Shown here: positions 34,775-44,391 of the stretch, piece after piece
How positions within the stretch are numbered: position 1 is the first letter of the stretch
Layout: each line of letters opens with the position of its first letter
Assembly (NCBI GenBank): GCA_040905045.1
Contig: JBBDSH010000073.1
Span: 1-64,000 of the forward strand
Reading direction: 5' to 3'
Length of the DNA: 64,000 nt
Source: JBBDSH01 sp040905045
Lineage (GTDB): Bacteria; Pseudomonadota; Gammaproteobacteria; Eutrophobiales; Eutrophobiaceae
Notes under the pieces: model-generated
Database searches by the model: none
The model's input: only the letters and a program-made list of their open reading frames with translations
What the model was told of the DNA's origin: nothing
Position numbers and translations under genes: made by a program

Positions 34775-35728
34775 TCAACGAGGTTTAGCAATGAGATTTG
34801 CCGGCAGCGATTCGAGGAAGCGCTGGTTTTCCAGATAACCGTCGGGATTGCGCCGCAGGTGGTGGCGGATCAGCGTCAGCGCCACGATAACGGGCAGTTC
34901 TCCGGTCCGGTAACCCTCTATGGCTTCGCCCAGTTCGCGGCGGTCATTCTCGTCCAGGTCGTTCTTGAAAAATCCGGCGATGTGCTGCAGCGTATTTATC
35001 TGGTTGCTGCGCCGGACCGGCTTTTTTACAGTCTGCATCAACAAGATGAAATATTCTTCCATGACCCGCGCCGGATCCTCGGCGGCACGCGCCACCATCC
35101 GTCCCATGGCGCGCATGGCATTCTGGTCATGTGCCATGATGAGAAACTTGTGCGCCGTATGGAAAGCAACCAGATCCCGCACACGCTCTGATTCCGCGAC
35201 CAGATTCTGCCAGCGGGAATAGATAAACACCCGTTCGAGGAAATTATCGCGCAGATCGGGATCGTTGAGCCGGCCTTCTTCCTCCACGGGTAACAGCGGC
35301 CGGTTTTCCATGAGGGCACGGGCGAAGATGCCGTTGGCCGAAGCCGATGGCACGTTGTTGTGATCGTAGATCTTGACCCTTTCCATGCCGCAACTGGGAG
35401 AACGCGATTTCAGGATATAACCGCTGATATCGGTTGCGGCCGCGGCGATATTGCGGCCGTATTCCCGCAACGGTTCTGTTACATCCCTGCGATTGTCATC
35501 CTGGACGACGGCTCTGGGTTGATCCGGTTTCCCTTCCAGGCGGATGGTGGGGCGCGGCACGCCCAGACCGATGGCCACTTCGGGACAGCAGGGGACGAAT
35601 TCGAAATACCGGGACAGCGTGTCGGTGATGTAGCGGTCACGTTTGTGATCGCCGTTGTAACGCACATTTTCTCCCAGCAGGCAGCTGCTGATACCGATTC
35701 GTATGGGTTTGACGGTGTCTTCTGCCAT
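34775..35728 (-). CDS. DUF523 and DUF1722 protein (YbgA-like fusion)
   Basis: 317 residues. The N-terminal DUF523 half has ISSCLLGENVRYNG, PCCPEVAIGLGVPRP and SRSPSCG, with conserved Cys residues. The C-terminal DUF1722 half has LVAFHTAHKFLIMAHD. The fused form is common in Gammaproteobacteria; the E. coli relative YbgA is linked to light damage repair and cobalamin-related contexts only loosely. Function not established. It lies 18 bases downstream of sfsA on the same strand. Confidence 0.88.
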   Translation of the reverse strand: MAEDTVKPIRIGISSCLLGENVRYNGDHKRDRYITDTLSRYFEFVPCCPEVAIGLGVPRPTIRLEGKPDQPRAVVQDDNRRDVTEPLREYGRNIAAAATDISGYILKSRSPSCGMERVKIYDHNNVPSASANGIFARALMENRPLLPVEEEGRLNDPDLRDNFLERVFIYSRWQNLVAESERVRDLVAFHTAHKFLIMAHDQNAMRAMGRMVARAAEDPARVMEEYFILLMQTVKKPVRRSNQINTLQHIAGFFKNDLDENDRRELGEAIEGYRTGELPVIVALTLIRHHLRRNPDGYLENQRFLESLPANLIAKPR

Positions 35729-35746
35729 GATGACGGCGATTTATAC

Positions 35747-36448
35747 TCAGGAGGTGACCACAGGTAGTGGTGTATCCAGTTCGATGGATTGCGGATTGAT
35801 ACTGGCCCGATAGGCAAGTGCTTCAACGCCGTTGTTCATGACCTGCCTGAGGGTGCGGCCGTATTCGGCGTCGATGTCGTCCGCCGGGCGGAATTCATCG
35901 GTATCCATGCGTTGCACGCAGAAGACGATAATGCCGCGTTTCCCGTCCCGTACAACGCGTTCCAGTTCCCGCAGATGCCGCGTACCGCGCTGGCTTACGG
36001 CATCGGGAAACCGTGCAATACCGTTATCAGCCAGGGTAACGTTCTTGACCTCCACATAACAGTCCGGATCCGAATCCAGCAGCAGGTCGATGCGGCTGTT
36101 TTCCTCACCGTATCGAACTTCGCGCCGCAGGGAAAGGTAGTTCCGGAGTTCGCTTATCACCCCGTTTTCTATGGCTTCGCAAACCAGGGTATTGGCCAGT
36201 GAGGTATTAATGCCGACAAGAACGCCCGGTTCGGTCTCGACCATTTCCCAGCCGAGCCGGTATTTGCGTTTCGGGTTGCCGGAATCACTCAGCCATACCC
36301 TGGAGCCGGGAGTACAGCAGCCGAGCATGGAGCCGGTATTGGGCGTATGCGCGGTAATCATTTCGCCGTTCTCCAGTTCCACATCGGCGAGGAAGCGTTT
36401 GTAGCGCTTTATCAGCGTCCCTTCGATGAGAGGCTTCTCAAACTTCAT
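35747..36448 (-). CDS. sfsA: SfsA family nuclease-like protein
   Basis: 233 residues from ATG 36448 (MKFEKPLIEGTLIKRYKRFLADV), the start that best matches the family; two upstream in-frame starts exist. Conserved HTPNTGSMLGCC and the nuclease-like VEVKNVTL are visible. SfsA binds DNA and has been described as a sugar-fermentation stimulator and as a nuclease. It probably shares an mRNA with the following YbgA-like gene. Confidence 0.92.
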   Translation of the reverse strand: MKFEKPLIEGTLIKRYKRFLADVELENGEMITAHTPNTGSMLGCCTPGSRVWLSDSGNPKRKYRLGWEMVETEPGVLVGINTSLANTLVCEAIENGVISELRNYLSLRREVRYGEENSRIDLLLDSDPDCYVEVKNVTLADNGIARFPDAVSQRGTRHLRELERVVRDGKRGIIVFCVQRMDTDEFRPADDIDAEYGRTLRQVMNNGVEALAYRASINPQSIELDTPLPVVTS

Positions 36449-36477
36449 TAGAACCATTGAAACTTGATACGGCAAGC

Positions 36478-36563
36478 AGTGAGGAGCGAGACGGGAGGCG
36501 TGAGGTGTCGCAAGTTTAAACCTGGTCTGTGTTATTCCTCACCCCTTACCCTTCACGCCTCAC
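36478..36563. repeat. Heptamer repeat, inverted pair
   Basis: gaggagcgag ... gaggcgtgaggtg at about 36478-36510 and the inverse units (cctcaccccttaccc, cacgcctcac) at about 36534-36563. The right run touches the stop of the RNA-binding protein gene. Confidence 0.78.
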
Positions 36564-36845
36564 TTACCTTCGGAATCCACGGCCATGGCGCCTTGGTTCC
36601 TTTTCCTTGGCCATGCTGACGCTGAGCTTGCGGCCGTTGATCTCCGTGCCGTTCATCTTCAGGGCCGTTTCGGCGCTGTGTTGTTTGACGAACGTGATAA
36701 AGGCGAAGCCGCGCGAGTCACCGGTGAGACGATCGGTAATCATGTTAATGTTGTCGATATCACCGTAATCGGCAAAGGTGGACTTGAGATCGTCTTCCGA
36801 GAAATTGAAAGGCATATTGCCGACATAGATTTTATTTTGAGACAT
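36564..36845 (-). CDS. RRM-domain RNA-binding protein
   Basis: 93 residues forming a single RNA recognition motif: RNP2 as KIYVGNMPF and RNP1 as RGFAFITFV, followed by a short basic tail (EKEPRRHGRGFRR). Small single-RRM proteins of this type in bacteria are often cold-responsive RNA chaperones. Confidence 0.93.
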   Translation of the reverse strand: MSQNKIYVGNMPFNFSEDDLKSTFADYGDIDNINMITDRLTGDSRGFAFITFVKQHSAETALKMNGTEINGRKLSVSMAKEKEPRRHGRGFRR

Positions 36846-36870
36846 TAATGTGGTTTCCTGAATTATTAAT

Positions 36871-37374
36871 TTATTTCACGGACAAGACCGTAACCTTGTA
36901 ATGCAGGGTCTGGCCTGAAAGGGGATGGTTCATATCAATTACCGCCTTGTCCTCTTCGATTTTACGAACGCTGATGGTTTGTTGCCGGCCTTCTTCATTG
37001 CTGATGATCAAAATGGCTCCTTCCTGTCTTGCATCTTCGGGCAATTTTCCCAGGTCAATTTCCTGAATCGCCTCGGGATCCGGATTCCCGAATCCGTCTT
37101 CCGGCGCCAGCGTGATTTCCCTTGTCTCGCCCGCTTCGGTACCTTCCAGAGCCTTTTCAAGCGCCGGCAGTATGCTGCCTTCGCCCTGTTTGAATGTCAT
37201 GGCGTCCTCACCGACATTGGAATCAACCACGGTACCGTCATCCAGCGCTAGGGAGTATTCGATTGTCACTGTACGTCCCTGACTGACAACTGCTTCCGCT
37301 GCACGGGAACCGGTATACAGAAAAGACAACAGGATTAGTGAAATAAAAATCAGTGCTCTGCTTTGTCTTGGCAT
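36871..37374 (-). CDS. Exported FKBP-type prolyl isomerase, SlyD-like
   Basis: 167 residues from ATG 37374, with gggagg ahead; upstream in-frame starts only add unlikely residues. Signal peptide ALIFISLILLSFLYTGSRAA, then a SlyD-like FKBP (VTIEYSLALDDGTVVDSN, EGSILPALEKALEG, DMNHPLSGQTLHYKV). It would act on folding in the periplasm, complementing the cytosolic relative at 28646-29107. It lies 25 bases upstream of the RRM gene. Confidence 0.88.
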   Translation of the reverse strand: MPRQSRALIFISLILLSFLYTGSRAAEAVVSQGRTVTIEYSLALDDGTVVDSNVGEDAMTFKQGEGSILPALEKALEGTEAGETREITLAPEDGFGNPDPEAIQEIDLGKLPEDARQEGAILIISNEEGRQQTISVRKIEEDKAVIDMNHPLSGQTLHYKVTVLSVK

Positions 37375-37659
37375 ATACTGCCTCCCTTGATAGTGAAGGA
37401 ACATCAGCGGCGGAAAAATACCTGTTGTTCTGTCCGATGCGCCGCGTTCCGGGTTACAGGCGCCCGACAGGCCAAAAGAAAACCGTATCGAATACACCGG
37501 GACCATTGTGTGGCGAACCGGAATATATCTACAGGTATGCACGCGCAGGTTCTGGTACTATAGCATTCGCCGCCCGGAGTTGACAGGGGAAAATCCGGTT
37601 CAGGGTCAATTAGAGGCGGCTTTATCCAGGGTATTTTTCTTGTAAGGTGCTCCCTTCTC

Positions 37660-38409
37660 ATGGCAATCCTGTGGCAGAAAACCATCCGTGGTCAACATTA
37701 TGAAATCCGTTCCGCCGGAAGGACGCGACGGTTGTATACCAATGGTGTCTGCCACAGCGAATTCAACCCTTTCCATATCTTCAGCGGCAGTATCTGGGAT
37801 CTTTTGATATTGCCGGCCTGGTTTTATTCCGCATCCGACATTCGGCGTATCCTGGTTCTGGGTGTCGGCGGTGGTTCCAATGTCCTGCAGCTGGAGCATC
37901 TGCTGGAACCGGAACTCATCCTGGGTATTGAACGCGACCCAGTCCATTTGCGTCTGGCCCGAAAGTTTTTCGATATCGAAAACTCGTGCAGTGAAATAAT
38001 CGAAGTGGATGCCCGGGGCTGGCTGGCGAATTATAATGGCGAGCCGTTTGATATGATCATCGACGATCTTTTCATGGATTGTGGCAATGAGCCGGTACGA
38101 GCGGTAAAAGTGAACCGGGAATGGTCGCAATTATTGATCCGGAATTTGAAGAAAGGCGGCCTGCTGACGATCAATTTCGCTTCCGGGGAGGAACTGACGG
38201 CATCGGCTATTGTCCGACAATCCAGGTTCCATCATCGCTTTCCCTCCATGTTCCGGATGACAACCCCGCTGCTTGATAATAACGTCGGTGTCTTTATCGG
38301 ACGGCAGGTGAACAGCCGCTATTTGCGCGAGCGACTCAGGCGGCATCCGGTGGCGGAAAGGGCCATCGCCAACCGTCGTATCCGTTACCGTATCAACCAA
38401 CTCGTGTAA
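37660..38409 (+). CDS. Spermidine-synthase-like methyltransferase-fold protein
   Basis: 249 residues. The Rossmann glycine loop ILVLGVGGGSNVLQLE, the acidic LGIERDPVHL and DARGWL, and the DMIIDDLF active-site region match the spermidine synthase superfamily. The N-terminal beta domain of true polyamine synthases is short here, so the substrate may differ. Followed after 45 bases by the ABC transporter genes. Confidence 0.8.
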   Translation: MAILWQKTIRGQHYEIRSAGRTRRLYTNGVCHSEFNPFHIFSGSIWDLLILPAWFYSASDIRRILVLGVGGGSNVLQLEHLLEPELILGIERDPVHLRLARKFFDIENSCSEIIEVDARGWLANYNGEPFDMIIDDLFMDCGNEPVRAVKVNREWSQLLIRNLKKGGLLTINFASGEELTASAIVRQSRFHHRFPSMFRMTTPLLDNNVGVFIGRQVNSRYLRERLRRHPVAERAIANRRIRYRINQLV

Positions 38410-38454
38410 CATGCACTTATGCATATCGACAGCCATGCCGGATATCTGCACGTA

Positions 38455-39213
38455 ATGAACGATATACTTTCATTGGAAAACATTACCAAGCGATTCGACA
38501 ATACTTCAGCCGTTGACGGACTGTCGCTGCCAATCGCGGAAGGCGAGACCACCGTCCTCATTGGTCCCAGCGGCTGCGGCAAATCCACCATACTGCGGCT
38601 TGTTACAGGCCTGATCCGTGCCGACCAGGGCCGGGTTCTGTTCCAGGGGCAGCCACTGGAAAGGAAAGATATGGAATCCTTTCGCCGGCATATCGGTTAC
38701 GTTATCCAGGACGGCGGTTTGTTTCCCCATCTGACAGCACGGGATAACGTAACCATCATTGCGCGTTATCTGGACTGGCTCGATTCCACCATGGCCGAAC
38801 GCCTCGTGGAGCTGGCCGAACTGGTAAAACTGAATGATGAAATACTGGATCGCTATCCTGCGGAATTATCCGGCGGCCAGCGCCAGCGCGTCAGTCTCAT
38901 GCGCAGCCTGATGCTGGATCCGGAAATCCTGCTGCTGGACGAACCCTTCACCGCGCTCGATCCCCTGATCCGTTTTGAACTGCAGGCGGATATGAAAGAC
39001 ATATTCCGCCGCCTGAACAAAACCGTGTTGTTCGTGACTCATGACATGAATGAAGCCGCCTGGCTGGGCGATAGCATCGTACTGATGCGCGACGGCCGTG
39101 TCGTGCAGAAGGGCGGTTACCGGGATCTGGCAGACCGGCCCGTGGATGAATTCGTGCGACGGTTCCTCCGCGCTCAGCGCCCGCCCGAAGCGGGGAACGG
39201 GGGAGGGCCATGA
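38455..39213 (+). CDS. Osmoprotectant ABC transporter ATP-binding protein
   Basis: 252 residues from ATG 38455; ATG 38419 would add 12 and neither has a clear ribosome site. Walker A GPSGCGKST, signature LSGGQRQRV, Walker B ILLLDEPFTALD and switch His in VTHDMNEA. Sequence is OpuCA/ProV-like but without CBS domains. It overlaps the fused binding-protein/permease gene by four bases. Likely imports glycine betaine or choline. Confidence 0.88.
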   Translation: MNDILSLENITKRFDNTSAVDGLSLPIAEGETTVLIGPSGCGKSTILRLVTGLIRADQGRVLFQGQPLERKDMESFRRHIGYVIQDGGLFPHLTARDNVTIIARYLDWLDSTMAERLVELAELVKLNDEILDRYPAELSGGQRQRVSLMRSLMLDPEILLLDEPFTALDPLIRFELQADMKDIFRRLNKTVLFVTHDMNEAAWLGDSIVLMRDGRVVQKGGYRDLADRPVDEFVRRFLRAQRPPEAGNGGGP

Positions 39214-40709
39214 AACGATCGCGCTCGTTTGCTGTTCTTCTGTTTGTACTGGTATCAGCGTGTCTTTCACCGGAATCACAGGCGTTGACCGTGGCGTCGA
39301 AAAAGTTCACGGAAGGCGTCATCCTAGGCGAGATGGCGAGGCAGATGCTGGAGAGGGACGACATGGAAGTGCGGCATCGGCGCGAACTGGGCGGGACGCG
39401 CATTCTCTGGAGTGCCCTGGTACGGGGGGATATCGACGTCTATCCGGAATACACGGGAACGCTGAAGAACGAGATATTCGCCGGGGAGGGTATCTCCGAC
39501 ATGGAGGAACTGCGGCGCGTTCTCGAACAACACGGCATCGGTATGACCGAATCGCTGGGTTTCAACAACACCTATGTTCTCGGTATGGTCTGGAACCGGG
39601 CCGAACGCCTGAACATTACCCGTATCTCGGATTTGAAGCGTTATCCGAAGTTGCGATTCGGGCTCAGTGATGAATTCATGGATCGGGAGGACGGCTGGCC
39701 GGCTTTGCGCGAACACTACGGTCTGCCCCATGAGGGTGTGCGCGGTCTCGATCATGATCTGGCCTATCGCGGACTCGCCGCTGATCGCCTGGACGTGGTC
39801 GATCTCTACTCTACGGATGCGGAGATCCAGTACTATGATATCCGGCCGCTGGTCGATGACCGGGATTTTTTCCCCGATTACCATGCCGTTTTTCTCTACC
39901 GGCTGGAGGCGGCGCGGCAGTATCCGGAGAACTTTCAACGTCTGCGCAAGCTTGAGGGCAGCCTGGACGAGCACCACATGAGTATCCTCAACGCCCGGGT
40001 CAAGGTCCAGCACCAGCCCGAAGGCAGCGTCGCCGCGGATTTTATCTGGGAGAATTTCGGGCAGGAAACCCGTGTACCGACCTCCTCGCGCCTGGATCGC
40101 TTCCTGACCAATACCGTCGACCATCTCTTTATGGTGGCCGTTTCGTTGCTGGCCGCTGTTGTCATTGCCATACCGCTGGGTATCGCCGCGGCACGGTACC
40201 GGCGCCTTGGCCAGGTGATACTGGGCGGTGCCGGCATTATCCAGACGATTCCGGCACTGGCGTTGCTGGTTTTCATGATTCCGTTGTTCGGTATTGGCGC
40301 CGAACCGGCCATCGCGGCGCTGTTTCTTTACAGCCTGCTGCCGATCATACGCAACACCTGCAGCGGCCTGCAGGACATCCCCGCGTCCCTGCGGGACTCG
40401 GCCGTTGTTTTGGGACTGCCGCCTCTGGCAAGATTGCGTATGGTGGAACTGCCGCTGGCCATGCGCTCTATCCTTACGGGCATCAAGATTTCCGCGGTGA
40501 TCAATATCGGCACCGCCACCCTGGGTGCGTTGATTGGCGCCGGCGGCTACGGCCAGCCGATACTCACCGGGATACGACTGGACGACATCAAACTGATAAT
40601 GGAAGGGGCCGTGCCCGCCGCCGTACTGGCGCTGCTCGTTCAGGGATTCTTTGAGTTACTGGAACGTTATATGCTGCCAAGAGGCTTACGTTTGAAAAGC
40701 GAGGCGTAA
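39210..40709 (+). CDS. Fused substrate-binding protein and permease, osmoprotectant ABC transporter
   Basis: 499 residues: signal peptide (FAVLLFVLVSACLSPESQA), a periplasmic betaine/choline-binding domain (KKFTEGVILGEMARQML, YPEYTGTL, to about residue 280), then a permease with about five spans including the EAA-like loop (DSAVVLGLPPLARLRMVELP). The binding domain comes first; in several known fused systems the permease comes first. With the preceding ATPase this makes a complete importer. Confidence 0.88.
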   Translation: MKRSRSFAVLLFVLVSACLSPESQALTVASKKFTEGVILGEMARQMLERDDMEVRHRRELGGTRILWSALVRGDIDVYPEYTGTLKNEIFAGEGISDMEELRRVLEQHGIGMTESLGFNNTYVLGMVWNRAERLNITRISDLKRYPKLRFGLSDEFMDREDGWPALREHYGLPHEGVRGLDHDLAYRGLAADRLDVVDLYSTDAEIQYYDIRPLVDDRDFFPDYHAVFLYRLEAARQYPENFQRLRKLEGSLDEHHMSILNARVKVQHQPEGSVAADFIWENFGQETRVPTSSRLDRFLTNTVDHLFMVAVSLLAAVVIAIPLGIAAARYRRLGQVILGGAGIIQTIPALALLVFMIPLFGIGAEPAIAALFLYSLLPIIRNTCSGLQDIPASLRDSAVVLGLPPLARLRMVELPLAMRSILTGIKISAVINIGTATLGALIGAGGYGQPILTGIRLDDIKLIMEGAVPAAVLALLVQGFFELLERYMLPRGLRLKSEA

Positions 40710-40713
40710 CTAT

Positions 40714-40791
40714 GTGGGGATCGGGACTCGGGGATCGGGGAGGTGATGTTGGAACGAGCCCCGAGCCCCGAGCCCCGAGCCACGAGGAACG
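40714..40791. repeat. Heptamer repeat, mixed types
   Basis: Loose units (ggggatc, gggactc) at about 40714-40742 and regular cgagccc units at about 40757-40785. They lie between the permease gene and the convergent cyclic-nucleotide-binding protein gene. Confidence 0.7.
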
Positions 40792-40794
40792 CGG

Positions 40795-41406
40795 TCAGCT
40801 TGCCTCCTGCATAATCTCTTCCGTGGCATTACGACGCTGCTCGACGATGCGCATGAATTCGTGGGCCACCCGGGGGACATGCTCGAAGTAATGGGTGAGG
40901 GCATTATAATCAGCCCGCAGCAGTATCGAAGCCTCGATCGCCCGGACCGATGCGGTGCGGATACCGCCCTGGAAGTAACCCATTTCACCGATGGGTTCCG
41001 GCGGTTCCACGTAGGCAATATGAATATGGCTGCCGTCAAGATTGGTACGATAGACCTCGACCTTGCCGCTGCAGAGGATATACAGGGTCGGATCGGGTTC
41101 GTCCTGGAAGATAAACTGATCACCGGTATCGACGATCACCTCGGTGAAACGGTTGCCGATAGCGGCCAGTTCCGAATCGGACAGCATGCTGAAGACAGGA
41201 CTGGCTTTAAGGCGTTCGGCCCGCTGTCTGCGCAGGGCGCTGTCCAGTTCTTCCTGACTGATAACGCCATCTTCCAGCAGGATTTCACCGATATGCTTCA
41301 GCGGCAGACGTCGTTTCAGCAACTGGCCCTGTTTTTTAACGGCATTCTGCAGAACGCCCGGAGAACAGACGAGATAGTCACCCAGTCGTTTTGCAGTCAT
41401 CATCAT
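40795..41406 (-). CDS. Cyclic-nucleotide-binding domain protein with GspE-N-like start
   Basis: 203 residues. The first about 75 residues contain HIGEILLEDGVISQEELDSALRRQR, like the N-terminal domain of type II secretion/type IV pilus ATPases. A cyclic nucleotide-binding domain follows (FIFQDEPDPTLYILCSGKVEVYR, EPIGEMGYFQGGIRTASVRA). No DNA-binding domain, so not a CRP-type regulator. It follows the FimX-like gene on the same strand, which suggests a shared pilus or second-messenger role. Confidence 0.82.
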   Translation of the reverse strand: MMMTAKRLGDYLVCSPGVLQNAVKKQGQLLKRRLPLKHIGEILLEDGVISQEELDSALRRQRAERLKASPVFSMLSDSELAAIGNRFTEVIVDTGDQFIFQDEPDPTLYILCSGKVEVYRTNLDGSHIHIAYVEPPEPIGEMGYFQGGIRTASVRAIEASILLRADYNALTHYFEHVPRVAHEFMRIVEQRRNATEEIMQEAS

Positions 41407-41467
41407 TCAGGCGTGCAGGTTCGGGATAATGTGAATAAAGAAAGTATGTTTGATTGTAATTCGTTTT

Positions 41468-43462
41468 TCAGACAATTTCGAACGATTCGATATTCGTCTG
41501 ATCGTCGAGTTGATCGACCGGCTCGCCTATAAACGGTCCCATGGCGTATTCGGCTCCCGTGCCGATGGTCGCCGTTAGTGACATGGCATCTTCAATATTA
41601 TCGGCAATTATTTGAATCCCCTGGGCTTTCACGGATTCAATCGGGAAACCGGCCGCGGCCTCCTGTTCCGGGGAGGGGTCTTCCGCTTCATTCAGGAGTC
41701 GGTGGTCCAGCCTGAGGAAGCTGAATCGGCCTTGGGAACACAGGGAGGTTGCGTCTTCCTCCTTGCCGAGGCCGTTCAGCACAAACCGGAAACCGTGATT
41801 TTTTTCCAGGTACGACATGAGGGCGCCGGCGGGTTTTTGCAACGCGGCGAAGTCGGCGGCGTCGATTTCCAGGGCGATGGATCGTCCCGGCCTGGCCTGA
41901 TCAAACCCCGACAAAAGATTGCGAAGCCAGTTGAACAGGGAAGCGTCCGCCAGGGAGTCCCTGCTGAGATGGATCAGGAAGAGATGGCTGCCGTCGCTGT
42001 TGACAACGCGGCCCATGATTTCGCGCAGCATCCAGCGGTCGATGTGCTGCCGGATATCGGAACTGCCCGTTGCCGGGATGATTTCGTCCGCGCCGGTGAT
42101 GGTGCCGTCCTTGTTCAGCATTTGCAGGGAAACATAATAAGTATCGCCGCTTTCTGCTTCTTCAGAACTCAGCAGTGAAATGATCGGCTGGAATGTCTGG
42201 GTGATTCGCTGTTCATCGAAGGCAAGCTTTATCCGCCGGGCTTCCTCTTCATGGTCCGGTTTCACCGGCTCATCCTGTTCCTGTTCCGTCGGCGGCTTTC
42301 CCGCACTTTCTTCCAGCGGGGTGGAGGTGTTCCCCTCGCTGCCGGTCTGCTCTTCCGTTTTTGGTGTTTCAGGCGCCGGCTTGTCCGCCGATTCCGACGG
42401 GGATTCCGTGGCGGGTACCGGTGTTACAGTTTCGGGCCCGGTTGCCGCGGGCACTTCCGTCCCGGCGGCCGGTGCGGTTTTGTCCGGGCCGGCTTCGCCG
42501 CTCTCTTGTCTTGATTGTTCTCCCGCCTGCCCGGCTGGTTCCGGTGGCCCCCTGAAGATATGGTAGCTGTTACCGCTTTGTTCCCCCGCCCGGGCGCTGC
42601 CGACGCGTGCCGTACGGATGACACTTTCGGCGCCGTCGAATCGATCATCCAGTTGAACCACACCGATACTGACGGAAAACCGGAATTTCCTGTCTTCGTA
42701 TTTGTACGGCCGCTTCTTGAGATGATTGCATAAGCCCTGCAGATTAAAATTCAGGGTCTTGTCGGAGCCGGGATCATCAATAAGGAGCGCCACGGATATG
42801 TCACTGAACCGGGTGACATAGGGATTGCAGTTGCCCAGTTGAAAAATATCGTAACTCTGCCTGGCGATATGACGAACGATGTTGTCCCGGATAATGGGTC
42901 CCGCCTGTTCCTCAATGAGCTTATTGTTATCCAGGTTGATCAAAAGCAGCACTCTGTCCGGGCCTTCCCTGGCTTTCTGTTGTTGTTCCAGCTCCTGGTA
43001 GAACAGTGCCTTGTTGAAGGCACGGTTTTGTATGGTGAGTTCGTTGATTCTTTCGCGCTCGGATTTTTTCTTTTCGAATGCTTCGATAATCGCGAGGCGC
43101 AATTTGTCCTTGTCCAGTTTTTCCTTGCGCAGATAATCATGGACACCGGCCTTGAGAGCACGAACGGCCACTTCCTCATTGCCTGCACCGGTAAGCATGA
43201 TGGTGGCGGGAAACAGCAGGTTCTTGCGATTGGCCTGGAGAATGTCGAGCCCGGTTACTCCATGGGGAGAGAGATAATAATCCAGCAACAGTACGTCATA
43301 TCGGGACCAGTCGAAATCGTCTCCCGGGATGCCCCGTGCCGCCGGATCGTATTCCTCCAGTTCAACCCCTTCGAACTGTGTGCCGAGATGCGTCTTCAGA
43401 AGATTGCGGAAGTCCGCGTCATCGTCGATGAGGAGTATATGTTTCAGACCGTCTTGTGACAT
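41468..43462 (-). CDS. Response regulator with degenerate GGDEF and EAL domains (FimX-like)
   Basis: 664 residues from ATG 43462. A receiver domain (ILLIDDDADF, LLLDYYL) is followed by a coiled coil, then a diguanylate-cyclase-like domain in which the signature reads RFSDIS instead of GGDEF. A roughly 110-residue Pro/Glu/Thr-rich linker follows. The EAL-like domain has VSLQML where active enzymes have E-A-L. Both catalytic sites look dead, as in the c-di-GMP receptor FimX of type IV pilus control. It probably senses rather than makes or degrades c-di-GMP. It can be phosphorylated on the receiver Asp. Confidence 0.85.
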   Translation of the reverse strand: MSQDGLKHILLIDDDADFRNLLKTHLGTQFEGVELEEYDPAARGIPGDDFDWSRYDVLLLDYYLSPHGVTGLDILQANRKNLLFPATIMLTGAGNEEVAVRALKAGVHDYLRKEKLDKDKLRLAIIEAFEKKKSERERINELTIQNRAFNKALFYQELEQQQKAREGPDRVLLLINLDNNKLIEEQAGPIIRDNIVRHIARQSYDIFQLGNCNPYVTRFSDISVALLIDDPGSDKTLNFNLQGLCNHLKKRPYKYEDRKFRFSVSIGVVQLDDRFDGAESVIRTARVGSARAGEQSGNSYHIFRGPPEPAGQAGEQSRQESGEAGPDKTAPAAGTEVPAATGPETVTPVPATESPSESADKPAPETPKTEEQTGSEGNTSTPLEESAGKPPTEQEQDEPVKPDHEEEARRIKLAFDEQRITQTFQPIISLLSSEEAESGDTYYVSLQMLNKDGTITGADEIIPATGSSDIRQHIDRWMLREIMGRVVNSDGSHLFLIHLSRDSLADASLFNWLRNLLSGFDQARPGRSIALEIDAADFAALQKPAGALMSYLEKNHGFRFVLNGLGKEEDATSLCSQGRFSFLRLDHRLLNEAEDPSPEQEAAAGFPIESVKAQGIQIIADNIEDAMSLTATIGTGAEYAMGPFIGEPVDQLDDQTNIESFEIV

Positions 43463-43533
43463 GGAGCCGTATTTCCGTACTGTTGAATCAGTGCCTGATA
43501 ATCCAGGCAATATAAAAAATTGCTGCGGATAAA

Positions 43534-44391
43534 TTATACAATGCTTTGATGATCCAGGTGCGGTATTCGCAGGTATTCCTCCAGGATACTCAACACTCTG
43601 CCGCATTCGTCATTGATCTTGAGATCGTACAGATCATCGCCACGCGTTCGGCCGAAATTGATCGCCGCTACGGGTATGCCGCGTCTTGCCGCTTCACGGC
43701 AGTAACGATAACCGGAAAATACCATGAGTGACGAACCTGCCACCAGCAGGCAGCCGGCTTTTTTCAGAACCTCGTGGCAGCCAGCACGGCGTTCAGAGGG
43801 AATATTTTCTCCGAAGAAGACCACGTCGGGTTTCAGGATGCCGCCGCACTGCATGCAGGCGGGTACATTAAATTCCGAATAATCCCGCTCTCCGAGCAAT
43901 GCGTCTCCGTCCGGTGCAACGGCGGTTCTTTCCTGCAGAAAGTCATGGTTTGTCTCCAGCAGCCATTCCTGAATACGGGACCGTGAATACAGTACTCCGC
44001 ATTGCAGACAGATGACCTTTTCCAGATTGCCGTGCAGTTCGATTAAATTGCGACTGCCCGCCTTACGATGCAGGCCGTCCACGTTCTGGGTTATGAGGGT
44101 ATGGACATGACCGCTGTGTTCCAGCCTGGCCAGGCTTTGATGGGCAGGATTGGGCCGGGCCGTCTCGATACGATGCCAGCCGTTCATGCTCCCGGCCCAG
44201 TAGCGCCGGCGCACATGAGCCTGCTTGACGAAATCCCCGAACATGACCGGCTGCCGTTGCTTCCAGTCGCCGTTCTCGTCCCGGTAATCCGGTATGCCGG
44301 AGCGGGTGCTGCAGCCGGCGCCGGTCAGAACCAGAGCGGGACCGTTATTGCCCAGCATCTCCGCCAGCCTTTCAATGGAAGTCATATCCAT
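43534..44391 (-). CDS. Sir2-family NAD-dependent protein deacylase
   Basis: 285 residues. ALVLTGAGCSTRSGIPDYR is the NAD-binding motif, TQNVDGLHRKAG contains the catalytic His region, and four Cys (CLQC, CMQC) make the zinc site. GSSLMV and INFGRTRGD are at the end of the Rossmann fold. Cytosolic. It transcribes toward the FimX-like gene with a gap of 71 bases. Confidence 0.93.
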   Translation of the reverse strand: MDMTSIERLAEMLGNNGPALVLTGAGCSTRSGIPDYRDENGDWKQRQPVMFGDFVKQAHVRRRYWAGSMNGWHRIETARPNPAHQSLARLEHSGHVHTLITQNVDGLHRKAGSRNLIELHGNLEKVICLQCGVLYSRSRIQEWLLETNHDFLQERTAVAPDGDALLGERDYSEFNVPACMQCGGILKPDVVFFGENIPSERRAGCHEVLKKAGCLLVAGSSLMVFSGYRYCREAARRGIPVAAINFGRTRGDDLYDLKINDECGRVLSILEEYLRIPHLDHQSIV

